Part shown: positions 46,140-58,394 of the stretch, one piece after another
Numbering within the stretch: the first letter of the stretch is position 1
Layout: each line of letters starts with the position of its first letter
Source: Chelonoidis abingdonii
Lineage: Eukaryota > Chordata > Testudines > Testudinidae
Assembly (NCBI RefSeq): GCF_003597395.2
Contig: NC_133777.1
Coordinates: 59,929,253-59,993,252 of the forward strand
Length of the DNA stretch: 64,000 bases
Direction of reading: 5' to 3'
Notes under the pieces: model-generated
Told to the model about the DNA's origin: nothing
What the model saw: the letters and a program-made list of their open reading frames with translations, nothing else
The model's database searches: none
Made by a program: the position numbers and the translations under genes

Positions 46140-46959
46140 CCTTCCTGTCTGGAGTGCCGTGCAATGAGTGCTGCACTTCAGGCTGCCTAAAATTCATGGT
46201 GATGGGGGTTGAGTGCAGTGGGTAAAGGTCGTACCTTGCAGGGCTGGGTGGTGAAGCTATAGGTGTTGAAGGCAACTGGTGGCAGTAAGAAACCACATGT
46301 TGGGAAAAGTGGGTTGGTGGTGATATGGGGACACAAGGGAAAGAGTTTTGAGATAAGGGCTGCGGGGGGGGTGGGCGCGGATCTGCTCCTTCTGCATTGC
46401 TATAGAGCCTGCATCACATCCGCTTCACATTCCACAATGCTTAGGAGCCGCTCCATGGTTTGTTGCTGGTGATTCGCATTCTCCCGGCAGAGCCTCCTTT
46501 CAGTCTTCCGCCACTCCTGTACTTTTTTATTTTCACTAAGAGACTGATGCATGGACTTCATGCAGAAGGTCGTCCTTGCTTCTTCACAGATGCTTCCTGA
46601 TTCTTTGCAACCTTTTGGCGGTTGATAACAAGGACAGCTGGGATCTCAAGGTTGAATCTGTAAAGCCAAAACGCAACAATTAACAGAGGCAGCATTGTTC
46701 ACACTAGACAGAGCACTGATTCGGTTTCAGGGCTGTACTGTCCTCTGGGGTTCTGTGCCTTGGGGAGAGCCAATAGCTGTAGGGGACCCCTGTACTGAAC
46801 ACTGTCCTCATATTTTCCACACATTATCTTCATCCTGGAAGATATTTCACTGCTGAGGGTGACCTGAGAACCAAGCGAAGGTCTTCTACTACAATGCAGC
46901 TTCCGCCCTGGCCCTTACGCCACTTGCTTGTGTGCAGTAATGGTCCCCTCACAGCATAG

Positions 46960-47121
46960 TGGTGCGGACACGTTAGCCTTACTGGGGCAAGGAGCACAGT
47001 AGCTCTGCCAAAGAACCTGCGCAAGCAGATTGCCCAGATTCTTCATGAGACCTTCGATGAGATCACTGAGGCAGATTACCCCGATGTAAAAGAGCACAAC
47101 AATGCCCTATTCCACATCTAG
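46960..47121 (+). other. Short coding-like peptide segment of unclear origin
   Basis: One frame reads GARSTVALPKNLRKQIAQIL, then HETFDEITEADYPDVKEHNN and ALFHI before a stop. The composition is protein-like, with no ATG nearby, and matches neither the transposase nor the Myb protein that I can recognise. It may be a remnant of transposon coding sequence or chance. Confidence 0.25.
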
Positions 47122-47294
47122 GCATGCACACAGCCCTAACCCTTCTTTCTGCAACCCTCCCCGTCCCATGAGCCTGCACCGAACTATCACTTTCCCAAAA
47201 TAAAAGGCACTTACCAGGCACTGTTTGTTCTTCCACAAGCACTGTGAGTGGCTACATTCCTCCTTGCTTGGAAACAGCTCCTGGCTGCATGCAT

Positions 47295-47757
47295 CTAGGT
47301 ATGCAGGGCCATCCTCTGGCTCTGGGCCCCCCTCCTCCTCAGCATCCTCACTCCTACTTTCCTCCTCCTGCCTTGTTGCACTCTGGGCTGCCTTGTTGCA
47401 CTCTGGGCTGAAGTGTCCACGGTGCTCTTTGGAGTGGAGGCGGAGTTGCCCCCAGGTATCTCGTCCAGCTCTTTGTAGAAACAGTAGGTTGTGGGTGTAG
47501 CACTAGAGCGGCGAGTTTTCCTCTCATGCTTTGTGGTAGGCACTCTGCAGCTCCTTCACTTTAACCCTGCACTGCACTGCATCCCGGTCATGGCCCCTTT
47601 CTATTGTGGCCCTTGATATATGCACGTAGGTATTGTAATTCCTATGACTGGAGCGCAGCTGGAACTGGACAGTTTCCTCCCCCCAAACACTGATGAGGTC
47701 CAGCATCTCGCCGTTGCTCCATACTGGGGATCGCCTGGAGTGTGGATGCATGGTCAC
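47295..47757 (-). pseudogene. Myb/SANT-like Harbinger partner protein, frameshifted
   Basis: Starts at 47757 with MTMHPHSRRSPVWSNGEMLD and runs through ISVWGEETVQFQLRSSHRN, YNTYVHISRATIERGHDRDA and VQCRVKVKELQSAYHKA, a Myb/SANT-like trihelix domain with conserved tryptophans. A frame change near 47530-47545 leads into a second frame (TPTTYCFYKELDEIPGG), the usual sequence after the domain. One frameshift is thus the main lesion in about 150 codons. In Harbinger systems this protein binds the element ends and helps nuclear import of the transposase. Confidence 0.85.
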
Positions 47758-48731
47758 ATGGAAAGATGCGCTGAACGCACTCTATGCCTTGTTGAGCAAT
47801 CAGGAAGGTGAATTTCAAAATTCCCAGAGAACTTAAAAGGAGGGAGTCTGATGGTTGATCACCTAGGGGCAGGGCAGTAGAGTTCAAGTAACAGGCATTG
47901 TGGGACACTTCATGGAGGCTGATCAGAGCGCATTAATAGACCAGGGCATCCACACTGGCACCGTGGCACTCCAGCCAGGGCGCAGCAAGCTTTATGCTTT
48001 TTGTGGAGGTAGATTACTAGGGGCGCTCCAGCCGCGGAGTCCGGACGCTCTACATGCTTTGCCAGTGTGGACACCTCAGGAGCTAGGGCGCCCATGCCTG
48101 ATTTAATGTGCTCCAACTTGCAAGTGTATCCAAGGCCTAAGAAGACAGGTGGTGGCACAGACTCAGCAATTCACAAAGTAAAACTCTGTTCTAGTAAGAA
48201 TGTTACTCTCTGTGATTTGATGAATATCCCTCTACTACAATGACTACTCAAACTGGTCAGATTATCTCTAGGGTCCCTATAGCATGGTTGTGGTCCCAAA
48301 AATATCACTGTCTGGGGGCACTAACCACTGGAGCTCAAGGTAGTTTTGTTTATTGGGCTATTGTGCAACTGGTACCCAAGGCAGCCTGAATTTCAACAGA
48401 GAAACAGTCCTTCTTTATAACTGTCAAGCCAACATGAGTAACCATTCAGAACACAATGGGCCCTCAACTGTCTTCAGGTAGCCTTGCTGGCATGTGACTT
48501 GAGAAAGACTAGGCAGTAACAAGAATAAAACATTAATAAAAGGCCTTGATCTTCCTTTGACCTGTTTTAACTACAGTTAAACAATGACTTTATCCACATA
48601 TCAATAATGTTTACATTGATAGAAGCTTGTAGCCTAAGAGTCAACCTTTTAACACAGCAGATTGGAACAGCTGGTACGTCAACGAAAAAAACATCTCTTA
48701 AAACAAGTAAGTTGTTGCATATAAATGCATG

Positions 48732-48854
48732 CAGGGTGACCAGATGTCCCGATTTTATAAAGATAGTCCCGATATCCGGGGCTTTTTCTTATATGGGCAT
48801 CTATTACCCCCGACCTCTGTCCTGATTTTTCATACTTGCAGTCTGGTCACCCTA
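48732..48854. mobile_element. 123-bp hAT MITE
   Basis: CAGGGTGACCAGATGTCCCG at the left and CAGTCTGGTCACCCTA at the right are inverted termini. AATGCATG flanks both sides (48724-48731 and 48855-48862), an exact 8-bp hAT-type target duplication. The interior GTCCCGATATCCGGGGCTTT is characteristic of an abundant sauropsid MITE (recalled). Non-coding. Confidence 0.92.
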
Positions 48855-49489
48855 AATGCATGTGCCAGTGCAAGGGAGTCACAGCTAACTAAACTGAACA
48901 AAGAGCAGCATAACAACCATAAAAATACCTCACATCAACAACATATCAGAATTCACAAACTATAGCTACCAAAATCACACTAATTTTACTTAAAAATTCA
49001 GCTTAATATCAGTGCTTCACTTCAACAATGAACACAAATCCCTTTAACAGGCATCTTGGGCATTTTCCTGTGCCTTGATCCAAGCAGAAACTTTATTCCA
49101 GAACTCTCAACTATTTTGAGCTGCAAACCAAATGAACTCATTTTCAGATGCTGTGTGTCTAATTTGCTTATTTCTTCTATGACTTCATTTTCTTAGGAAA
49201 TTCCACCTTCTCATATCACTTTCCTGACTCCATGGTTCTTCTTAAGCCACACGCAACACATGTTTATAAACCATGGTAACCTTCTTAAGTCTATCTGGCA
49301 TAAATACAGTCAGAAAAAAAATGAAGTAAAGCAGTTTAAGGCACACTCCCAAGGTTGGAAGGTCTAACATTTTATTTGCTTTTAATAATTTTCATCCTTC
49401 TACTGCCAAGTTCTGTTTGATTCTCTGAATGAGATTCATAAGTAAAACAAATCAACGACTGCACTGTGATTTCATCTGCCTGTTACATC

Positions 49490-49645
49490 TCATCTTAAAT
49501 TAAGATTGCAAACTGCTTGAATTGTTTCTGAATATACATGCTTGTATGGTTCCTAGCAAAATGGGTCCCCAACCTTGTTGGGGCCTCTACTTACTGCTGT
49601 CAATAATAAAAATAATTTAATAATAATAAAATCAATGCTAGTTCA
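49490..49645 (+). repeat. Old retroposon 3' end with AATAAT tail
   Basis: AGATTGCAAACTGCTTGAAT, then GGTTCCTAGCAAAATGGGTC and GTCAATAATAAAAATAATTT AATAATAATAA-type tail. It shows the same 3' block as at 20395-20515 and ends in a simple tail typical of target-primed retroposons. Non-coding. Confidence 0.5.
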
Positions 49646-51028
49646 TTATAGAGCCTAAAAATACCACTAGCATGGTGGCTAGCATGTGTAAAATTAACCT
49701 GTGCAAATATCTACTACAAGTTGCACTTCCTTGCTATGTCTGTCTATTATGTTCTTCTATTTTACCATTTGCTTACACAAAACCTGATCTGAAATGACTT
49801 AGGGTAAGATTTTAAAAAACGTCCAACTGCTTATACCCGTATAGCTTATAAGCACAGTTATACAGGTATAACTGCATCTACACTAGAGTTTTTACTGATA
49901 TATCTTCATTGGTAAATATTAGAGTCGTGCCCTAACAAACATGTTTATGTTGGTAAAACTTGTGTGCACACACCAGGTCTTAAGAGCCTAAGTCCCATTG
50001 ATGGTCACTTTTGAAAATGGGACTTGTGCTTCTGAAAATGTTATTCTTGATATTTTGGGTGAAATCCTGGGAATTAAGCTATAAACTTCAACAGGGTCAA
50101 GATTTCACCTTTAAAATTTAGACAAACATAATTCTGCCCCCATGCTGGCAATCTGAATTAAGTAATTCATACCAAATTACACAAACTTGACTAATAACAG
50201 GGCAATCCAAGTCTGTTAAAAAAAGTGGGGGAAAAAGAGGGAGAGAGAGAACAAAACAAAACAGTGGTTCATGTATCCCCACTCCATGCCCTGACCAGAC
50301 TTTACTCCCACCTGTTCTCCACTTCAAAAACCAAGCCTTGTATTGTCCCAAGTTATGCTTTTCCGAACAGAATACTGGGCAGAAAATTACACTCTTTGTC
50401 CTAAACTCACTGAAGGAAGCAAATTTCTTTTTGAAGAGCAAAGTCATGAGTTTCACTTCATTGTCCCAGTCCTGTCCATTTTCTTCAGTAGATAACTACG
50501 AAGTAGTTTGCACAAAGTACATACGCACATTGGTCCCTCACTTACTTACTATCACTGCTCAGCTATAATTTGTTATTGCAGGGTGAAATAAATTATAGTG
50601 CAGCCTTTTATTTTGCTCAAATACTCTAAACTAGAGCAAACAGCTGAGGTTCAGTTTTGTCATCCCTCACTCCCCCATACAGGACCTTGGAGACAAACCA
50701 AAATCCAATCCAGCTGTGCCTCATAACTGAGCTTCAAAGATTCGCGCTGGGTGTTTGCTTTTTGGCTACTTGTTTAATATAGTGTTAGGATTTAAATGAT
50801 CACAGCTAAGCTCTAACATTAACATTCCAGTAAAATGAATGGCAGAGTTCACACCTCTGCTACTGTTTCAATCAGTGTATCTGCAGACTGAAAAAACAGT
50901 GCATTAACACAAGTACCAAAGACTATCTTGTCCGGCTGTGAAGAACATGGGAGATACCTGTACAATTTACATACATATTGTATGTATCTCTGTTTGATTA
51001 CTAAGTTATGACCGGCTCTATGAAACAC
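49646..51028. other. Intron-like sequence, no gene seen
   Basis: No exon recognised. CATCTACACTAGAG near 49876 followed by CTTGTGTGCACACACC near 49960 could be a worn Harbinger MITE but lacks matching ends. Confidence 0.45.
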
Positions 51029-51031
51029 TAA

Positions 51032-51313
51032 GGCCTGGCCTACAACTAAAACGTAGGTTTACCTAGCTACATCGCTCAAAGCTGTGAAAAATTTCAGGCC
51101 CTACACAACGTAGTTAGGTCAACTTAACCCGCAGCGTAGATGCAGCTAAGTCAACAGAAGAATCCATTCTTCTCTTGGCCTATCAAATTCCTTTCTAGGG
51201 GGTGAATTTACTACACCAACAGAAAACCCCTTTCCATCACTGTAGTAAGAGTCTATGTCACAGCGTTGTAGCTGCAGCTGTGCCACTGTAGCATTGGTAG
51301 TGTAGACATACCC
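51032..51313. mobile_element. Harbinger MITE (282 bp)
   Basis: Ends are GGCCTGGCCTACAACTA (left) and GGGTATGTCTACACTACC (right, reverse complement), flanked by TAA (51029-51031) and TGA (51314-51316), a slightly worn 3-bp Harbinger target duplication. The interior holds TAGTTAGGTCAACTTAACCC and GAAGAATCCATTCTTCT. The same mixture of a GGCCTGG end and a GGGTATG end is seen in the 58048 element. Non-coding. Confidence 0.85.
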
Positions 51314-51407
51314 TGAAGAGCTAATTCCAGTCTACCTGGAACTCTCCTCACCTACCCAGGAACCAGGAAATGACTAATTCAATTGCTGGTGTACATATGG
51401 ACTACAC

Positions 51408-53230
51408 GAGGGGTCGGCAACTTATGGCACGTGTGCCAAAGATGGCATGCAAGCTGATTTTTAATGGCACGCTGGAGTCTGCCGGGACTCCAGTGTGCCA
51501 TTAAAAATCCTGCTGACATGGCAAGCTGCAGGATCTGCGCTCCCTGTCCGCAGCACCGGCTGAGCGCAGCAAGCCGCTGGCCCCTCCCCCGCCTTCCCCT
51601 GGATCCCTGCCGCCATGCGCAGAGCACTCTGGGGGCCGGGGCTGCGTGCTCCCGCGGGGCAGCGTTTGGCTCCATGGGAAGGGAAAACCGCTCCCTGCTC
51701 ATCCAGAGCCCTGTCGCCACGCACACAGCGCTCTGAGGGGAGGGACGGTGCAGGGCTGTGCGCGAGCGCAGCAGTGACAAAACTCCGGATGAGCGGGGAT
51801 CCTCATGGTAAGGGGTCCAGGGCTGGAGGTGGGGGAGGGTTGGATAAGGGTTGGAGGCAGTCAGGGGACAGGGAGCAGNGGGTCTGTTTGGGGGGTGGAT
51901 ACGGCTCAGGGCAGTGAGGGGACAGGGAGCAAAGAGGGTCCTGGGGGAGCAGTTAGGGTGACGGGGGGGTCTGGGCACCACCAAAGTTTCTACAAACCTG
52001 CCATCCCTGGGGCGGGGGTCTCTGGAGGGGGCAGTTAGGGAGCGGGGGGGTGGATGGGGCTTGGGAGTCCTGGGGTCTGTTAAGGGGTGAGGAGTGGATA
52101 GGGGCCAGGGCAGTCAGGGGACAGGGAGCAAGGAGGGTCCTGGGGGGAAGTTAGGGTGTGGGGGGGGTCTCTGGAGGAGGTGGTCATGGGACAAGGAGCT
52201 GTGGGGGGGCTGTCGGATGAGTCAGGAGTTTGGGGGGGGCTGTCAGGAGGTAGGGATGTGGAGAGGGGCTGGGGCAGACAGGGAGCAGAGGGGGTTGTAT
52301 GGGTCCAGAGTTCTGGGGGTCCTGTCAGGGGGCAGGGAGTGGTTGGATGGGGCATGGGAGTCCGGAGGGTTCTGTCTGGGTTCGGGGGTGTGGATAAGGG
52401 TTGGAGCAGTCAGGGGACAGGTAAGGGGTAGGGTTCTAGGGGGACAGTCAGGGGACAAGGGGCAGAGAGGCTTAGATAGGGGGTGGGGTCCCAGGAGGGG
52501 GGTAGTTGGGACAAGGAGCAGGGGGGGCAGTCACCCAGCCCTCTGCCCTGAGCCCTGACCTCTCCCCCCCGACAGCCCTCTGCCCTGAGCACTGCAGCCC
52601 CCCCCGACTCCTGCCCTGAGCCCTGTACCACCCAGTCCTCTGACTCCTTCACCCCCTCCCGTGACCCCAGCCCTAACTCTGGCACCTCCACACATACCCA
52701 GCCCCCCTACCCTGACACCTGCACCCCCTTCACATGCCCCCAGCCCTCTGCCATGACTCTTGCACCCCCCATATCCCATGCACCCTGCACATCCCCACCT
52801 TGAGCACCAAACGGGAGCTCCTGCACCCTCACTCACATTCCCACCTGCACCCCTCACACCAAATGGGAGCTGTCCAGGTAAGTGCCCCCACACCCAAACC
52901 TCCTGCCCCAACCCTGAGCCCCCTCCCCCATTCTAGCTCCTGGCCAGACCCTTCACCCCCAGCCCTGTGCTCGGTCCACTCCCACCCTCAGCTCAGTGCA
53001 GAGAGAGGAAGAGAATGGGCCAGAACCAGGGAGAAGGTAGGTACCCACTGTATATGGGCAGGGCCAGGACCCCAGACCGGCACTGGGCGTGTGGGTCTGG
53101 CAGCCAAGATTCTGGCTGGCAGGAGCTGGAGGATGGAACCCCTGAGTGGCAGTGAGCNCACACGAAACCTTAAATTAGAGTGAATAAATGAAGACTCGGC
53201 ACACCACTTCTGAAAGGTTGCCGACCCCTG
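51408..53230. mobile_element. Non-autonomous hAT element (1.8 kb) with GC-skewed core
   Basis: Left terminus GAGGGGTCGGCAAC and right terminus (reverse complement) CAGGGGTCGGCAACC, with GACTACAC exactly duplicated at 51400-51407 and 53231-53238. Subterminal sequence (TGGCACGCTGGAG, CAGTGTGCCATTAAAAAT; GGCACACCACTTCTG at the right) is typical of an abundant turtle hAT family. The interior is G-rich on plus from 51790 to about 52540 and C-rich from there to 52990. No transposase is present. All long frames here are composition artefacts. Two single N bases occur (51879, 53158). Confidence 0.92.
51790..52990. repeat. Degenerate G-rich then C-rich tandem array
   Basis: Units around CAGTCAGGGGACAGGGAGCA and GTGGATAAGGGTTGGAG repeat imperfectly to about 52540. 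Then GCCCTCTGCCCTGAGCC and TCCTGCACCC-type units dominate. The GC skew switches sign at about 52540, so the two halves are partly complementary. Confidence 0.75.
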
Positions 53231-53537
53231 GACTACACAGTAAATCCACCACTGGAAGTCTAGAGACATGCATAAACTGGACTGACCCAGAAGGGGGTGC
53301 TGGTTCAGATGTCCCAGAATGAAGGAGACTGTGAAATGGATGAAGGATAGCCTATGAACTCATGGGAGGGACATGGCATGGTTAGACTGAGAACCAAGGC
53401 CCACATGAGTGCAATCTGCCTTATCCACACCCAGTACTGGGGGCAGTCCTGGGACAAGGGCAGCATACTTAAGGAAAGGCCAAGATTTAGATAAGACAGT
53501 ATATGGACAGACATTTTGTTGTTTTAACCCTTTTAGT

Positions 53538-53658
53538 TTACCTCCTAGAAAGGAATTTGGTAGGCCAACAGAAGAATGGATTCTTCCGTTGACTTAGCTG
53601 CGTCTACACACTGGGGGTTAAGTTGACCTAACTATGTCGTGTAGGGCCTGAAATTTTT
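53538..53658 (-). mobile_element. Inverted internal fragment of the 51032 Harbinger MITE
   Basis: The reverse complement of this stretch (AAATTTCAGGCCCTACACGA, TAGTTAGGTCAACTTAACCC, CTAAGTCAACGGAAGAATCC, ATTCTTCTGTTGGCCTACCA) matches 51087-51203 at roughly 90%. No terminal repeats are retained. Confidence 0.8.
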
Positions 53659-56600
53659 GGTTGTTATAACCTTAATATATATTCTTCAAAATACTGAGAA
53701 AGATGAGACCCAAATTGGGTCTCTCTTATGGCCTGCTGCTATTATAGGTTTTCCCTCCTATTGAGAGAATGGTATGGTAGATCTCAAATCAATGAAGGCT
53801 ACACTCAGAAAGACCTCAAGACTTCAGGAATATGCTGCTCAAACAGTTTCACTTTTGTTTCTACTGCCTGTCCCTCCATTCTCACATTTCTCTCCAGACT
53901 TCTTCTCCTCATCCAGATCTATTCTGCCCCCCAACAATCTTCTATTCATTGAACTTTTTGAAACTTTGCACTTTTAGAGAGAGGTAAGGGATTGACTCTG
54001 TGTGCACAAATTTGCAGAGAGACAATAGGATTGAGGTCTGTTATTTCTCACTTCTATATATTTATTTATTTAAAAACATTTTTTGCTGTTAGCAACCATG
54101 TTATCTCTGGAGATACAAATCCACAGTTTGACAACTGCAAAACTAAGCATCTCTGATGCTATCTTCTAGACTGATGACTGATTAACATTGGGTAGATAGA
54201 AAGATTAACCTAAATAACCTACACAGAAGCCTCTGGGAACCCCATAAGACTGTGTTCCTAATCCACGAACGATTGGAACTCATTCACAAAACTTTTCTTA
54301 AACATTACATGAATATATTTCTCATACTATAGAATTAGAATTTATAATCCCTATTCCATGATGAGATATCTTTGAGCTATAATGGATCTTAATTAAACCT
54401 ATCTTTAGATAGGTTTTTTTCCTCAAAAAATGTTTTATAAACAAAATCCAATTTAAATTTAAAAAATCAGATTTTTTTAGATTTTTTTTTTAAAAGAATC
54501 ATTGATTTTTATCCACCTTGCTTTGTGTATATTTTCTTTCTAACAATACTATTGTAATGGGTCTAATTTTTCATTCACAATCAACAAAGCACAATTCACA
54601 TCCTCATTTTCCTCCATGACTGACACTAATGCTGTTTATTATTAAAAACAACAAGAGAAAGATGCTTCTGTTGTAAGTATGTCACCCTCCTCTTTGCCCT
54701 GGAAATCAACCGCACTATGTTGATGATATGCCTCAGCTCCAATTGCCCAAAATGGAAAAAAAAAAAACCGTGATCTCATACTGCACCAAAGAACCAACAC
54801 TAACACCCAGGGTATGAATTTTAAGGGAATGTGAAACATTCAAAGAGTCTCACAGTAATGGTTAGAAAATATTTAATATGGGTAATAGAACACTCACTTT
54901 CTCAAGCGAAAAAAACAACCAAACTGGAAATGGATGGACATGGAGATGACATGTTCAGTGTTATAATCAGTGTCCATTTGAAAATAATGCTGACATGTTT
55001 CAACAAGATGACAAAAATCAGATTTAAGATAGTCACTACAGTGAAAGAGAGGAGCAAGACATATTGGCCCAGCATAGCTCACACCTTACAAATCCAGTTG
55101 ACACAACAACTTCAAGTAAATATTAGAGAATGGTTACCACCATTATAAATGGCTGCAGATTAAGAATCCAGATAGGTTTAAAGACAATGATTCAAATTGT
55201 GCATGACACTTACAGTCTAAAAGCTACACACAGTATTTAAAGTAATACCACCAGAAGAAAGCAAGATTAATTGTTTAAAATTCAGTATAGAATTATTCAC
55301 ACATGGTTCTCAGCCTGGAGATTGAGAACACTACAATTTTTTTATGGCTAGTTAGAAGTGAGGAAGACAGGAAACTTTTTTTCCTGATGTTACATAGGAT
55401 TTTGGTACACGTAAGGTTGAGAATGACTGTACTACTTCATAAATAAGGAAACATTGTATAAACTTCTCACTTATAACCAAAGACAACTGAAAAACCCTAA
55501 TTTTCACTCAATTTTTGTTCATCTTGCCAACACCCAGCCTTTTCAATCCAGCATCACTATTGTCTGACTTTACTATTTGGTATTCTCTTTTTCCGTGGTA
55601 TAATACCACTTGCTCCACAAACCTGCTATGCAGTTTGAAATCATGATAGGTAACTGAACTGCACCCACATAGCAGAGGACAAACTTGGCCTTTGGTCCAC
55701 TTTCTCCATATGATTTACATTTGCCTACTACCACTACAACTCTAAGCAGTAAGGTTGGACTGAGTTCAACTCAGCCACCAAGAGCTGCATTGTAGTGACA
55801 GGAGGAAAATACCTTCTTCTCTCCCTATCGGAGGCATGCAAACTCTGAAGTTGCCAGCATATTGAGGAGTGAGACACAGGAATTCAAACCCATCTCTCTT
55901 GTTTTACTGGACCTTTGAGCTGTCCAATTCTTAGTTTCTTTCAGCTTAAAAGTCACATACACAACAGAAGTTACTTAATGGCTAGGGCAAGAGACAAGGA
56001 GCTGGGTACTGCCAAGCTCTAATCCTGATAGTGATGGGCAAGTCACCACCTTTCAATTGCTCAGTCTCCCAAAATAAGAAACTGAATATTTACCCTCTTT
56101 CACATTGGTATGAGTATTAATTAGCTAACATAGTATAGCATGCTGTTTGAAAGTTAAGTATTATCACCCCCCTAGATTTCAGGGGATGATGGGTGAAGCC
56201 AAGGAAGTTTCTATATACATCCTCCAAAAGTAAAAGAACACTAACTTAAAATGTTTGGTTCATGTTACTAGATACTATGTTGAAACAGGTAAGCGGCTTC
56301 TCAGGGAGGAAACACAGGACTAGAAACCTATGCAGCCTCTATGTTTAAGAGCTTTGGAGAATGAATTCATTGAAGTAGTACTCAATTTTGGAATGGTCAC
56401 AGATTCCCCTGGTTTCTAAGTCAAGAATTACACTGAAGTTGTATGGATTTAATTAGTGAACCACTGAATCTAGTTATCTCAAATACACAATTGTACCTTA
56501 AAATCTCCTATAATGAGCATCACTCTACTACATTAAACAGGAGAATGTTGTTTATTTGACTTTTCCCCAAGTATCATGCACGAAGAACTATGTTTTATTG

Positions 56601-58044
56601 TTGGAAACAGATTTCAATGCTTCTCTCAACACTCTAGGAAATTATATCCATATGCAACCTACAAATTGAATTGAATAACTGACTACTATAGCCTTTAAAC
56701 AAAGCTTGGAAAATTCTGAAAAAAACCTACAAGATAAACTAGAATATTAATAAATGTATCAGAGAAATTTTAAAAAGGAGTGCCCTATCATATTTAGATA
56801 CCTACATATGGTGTTTAGAGCCTAAATTTTGGCACCCAGTTTTAAGAAAATGTTGGACATATATCAAATTAGTCACATAAACAGGTGTAATGTTATATTT
56901 GGAAAAGCTTCCTGACTCTTGAATGCAGGAAGTTTTGTTTGTTTTTTAAAACAGAATTTCACATCAGATCATCATCTCAGGTACAGAATAATAAACTAGG
57001 GGAAGCATATAAACAGCAAGAAACAAAGGACAAAAAGGACACGAACACAATAGACTTGATAACACTTACTGGATTTCTGTGTCCCTCTTGTCTTGCTTTG
57101 CTATTTAACAGCTTCCTCTCTCCTTTTGAACCTGAGGTTAAGAGGTATAAAACACTATTTCAAAACTTGCTGTCTTTTCTTGATACTGTTTTTGATTTCT
57201 TACCAAATTAAAATCTACTATTGGTGTAAAAAGTGAAGTTGGATGGATCCAAAGTATACCCCATTTGGCCTCTAAAATATATGTTCATCTATTTTAGACT
57301 CAAGGATAGTTAAGCCGTATAATCTGTTGATGCTAGAGTAATGTCTAAATCTAATGTATCAGCCCAATTCTGGTTTCAGGTATTTTTACATGACTGTGTA
57401 TTTAGAAGAGACAGCTACGGTGAATGTATATATGTACACGGAGACAATTTTTCCTAGATGAAAAGGAAGGTAGATCCAATATTTAATTTATTATATACGA
57501 CAGAACTGCACATGAACACCTGCAACTTAGATACCAGGAAGAAAATACAATAGTTAAATTATGGCCCAGGTTTGTGCCTGTTAAATCCTAAGAAAGCCTA
57601 CTAGGGGGAGAAATGGCTGATTTTGCATTTGTAAATATTCTTCCTTTGGAGAGAGACATCTGAACAGATGCAGAACTAAGTCGCTCCTTTTATTAAAAGG
57701 GTATTGTTAGAACAAAACCAAAACAAAGAAAAAAAGCCTCAAACACACAGGCATTTAATTCATAAAAATAAAAGCCACCATTATCTAAAGTAGAGTAAAG
57801 ACTTTAGTAGAAGTAGAATAACCTTTAATTAAAAGACAATGTTTATCTGAGATAAAGAGATTACACCAATTTGTTCCCATGTTACGAGTTGTCTTCTGCA
57901 ACGGACAATTCACCAAAGAAAGTGGAAATGCTGGAGGTTGGGAGGCATATCATTACTGGAAGAAAAACTCCTGAGAGCCATGGGCCAAAATCTCACTAGA
58001 TTCAGCTGATATTTCTCTCAGTTAAGTACTGCAGAATTAGTGTC
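53659..58044. other. Intron-like sequence with one hAT MITE
   Basis: AT-rich, no exon recognised. Frames of up to about 105 codons (54831-55148) show no family motif. The hAT MITE at 55302-55429 is listed separately. Confidence 0.5.
55302..55429. mobile_element. Small hAT (Charlie-type) MITE, worn
   Basis: CATGGTTCTCAGCCTGGAG at the left and (reverse complement) CAGTCATTCTCAACCTTACG at the right are variants of the CAGTGGTTCTCAACC terminus. About 128 bp and non-coding. No exact target duplication. Confidence 0.6.
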
Positions 58045-58394
58045 TAAGGCCTGGTCTACACTACAACTTTAAGTCTAATTTAGCAGCATTACCTCGACGT
58101 AAGCCCTTTTTTTCTACTTAAAGGGCTTTTTAAATCAATTTCTTTACTCCAGCTCCGACGACGGGATTAGCGCTGAAATCGGCTTTGCCAGGTTGAATTT
58201 GGGGTAGTGTGGATGCAAATCGACAGTATTGACCTCCAGGAGTGGCTCCATTGTGACCGCTCTGGACAGCGCTCTCAACTCAGATGCACTGACCAGGTAG
58301 ACAGGAAAAGGCCTGCGAACTTTTTAATCTCATTTCCTGTTTGGCCAGCATGCCAAGGTGCAGGTGAGTACAGATCTCATCAGCACAGGTAACC

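Larger units (their letters stand above)
45194..48137. mobile_element. PIF/Harbinger element, second family, ~2.9 kb
   Basis: TAA occurs at 45191-45193 and 48138-48140, flanking inverted ends GGGCATGGCTACACTTGCA (left) and GGCCTTGGATACACTTGCA (right, reverse complement), both followed by a GAGCAC. The TACACTTGCA core differs from the TACACTA core of the 58048 element, so it belongs to a separate family. Gene order is transposase on plus at the left and Myb/SANT on minus at the right. That is the same convergent layout as in the 58048 element, reversed. The DDE catalytic half of the transposase is missing. Confidence 0.88.

Noticed and set aside
52094..52558. Glycine-rich 154-codon frame
   Set aside because: A product of the degenerate G-rich array of the 51408-53230 hAT element.
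54831..55148. 105-codon plus-strand frame
   Set aside because: No recognisable motif, no splice context and AT-rich composition equal to the surrounding intron.
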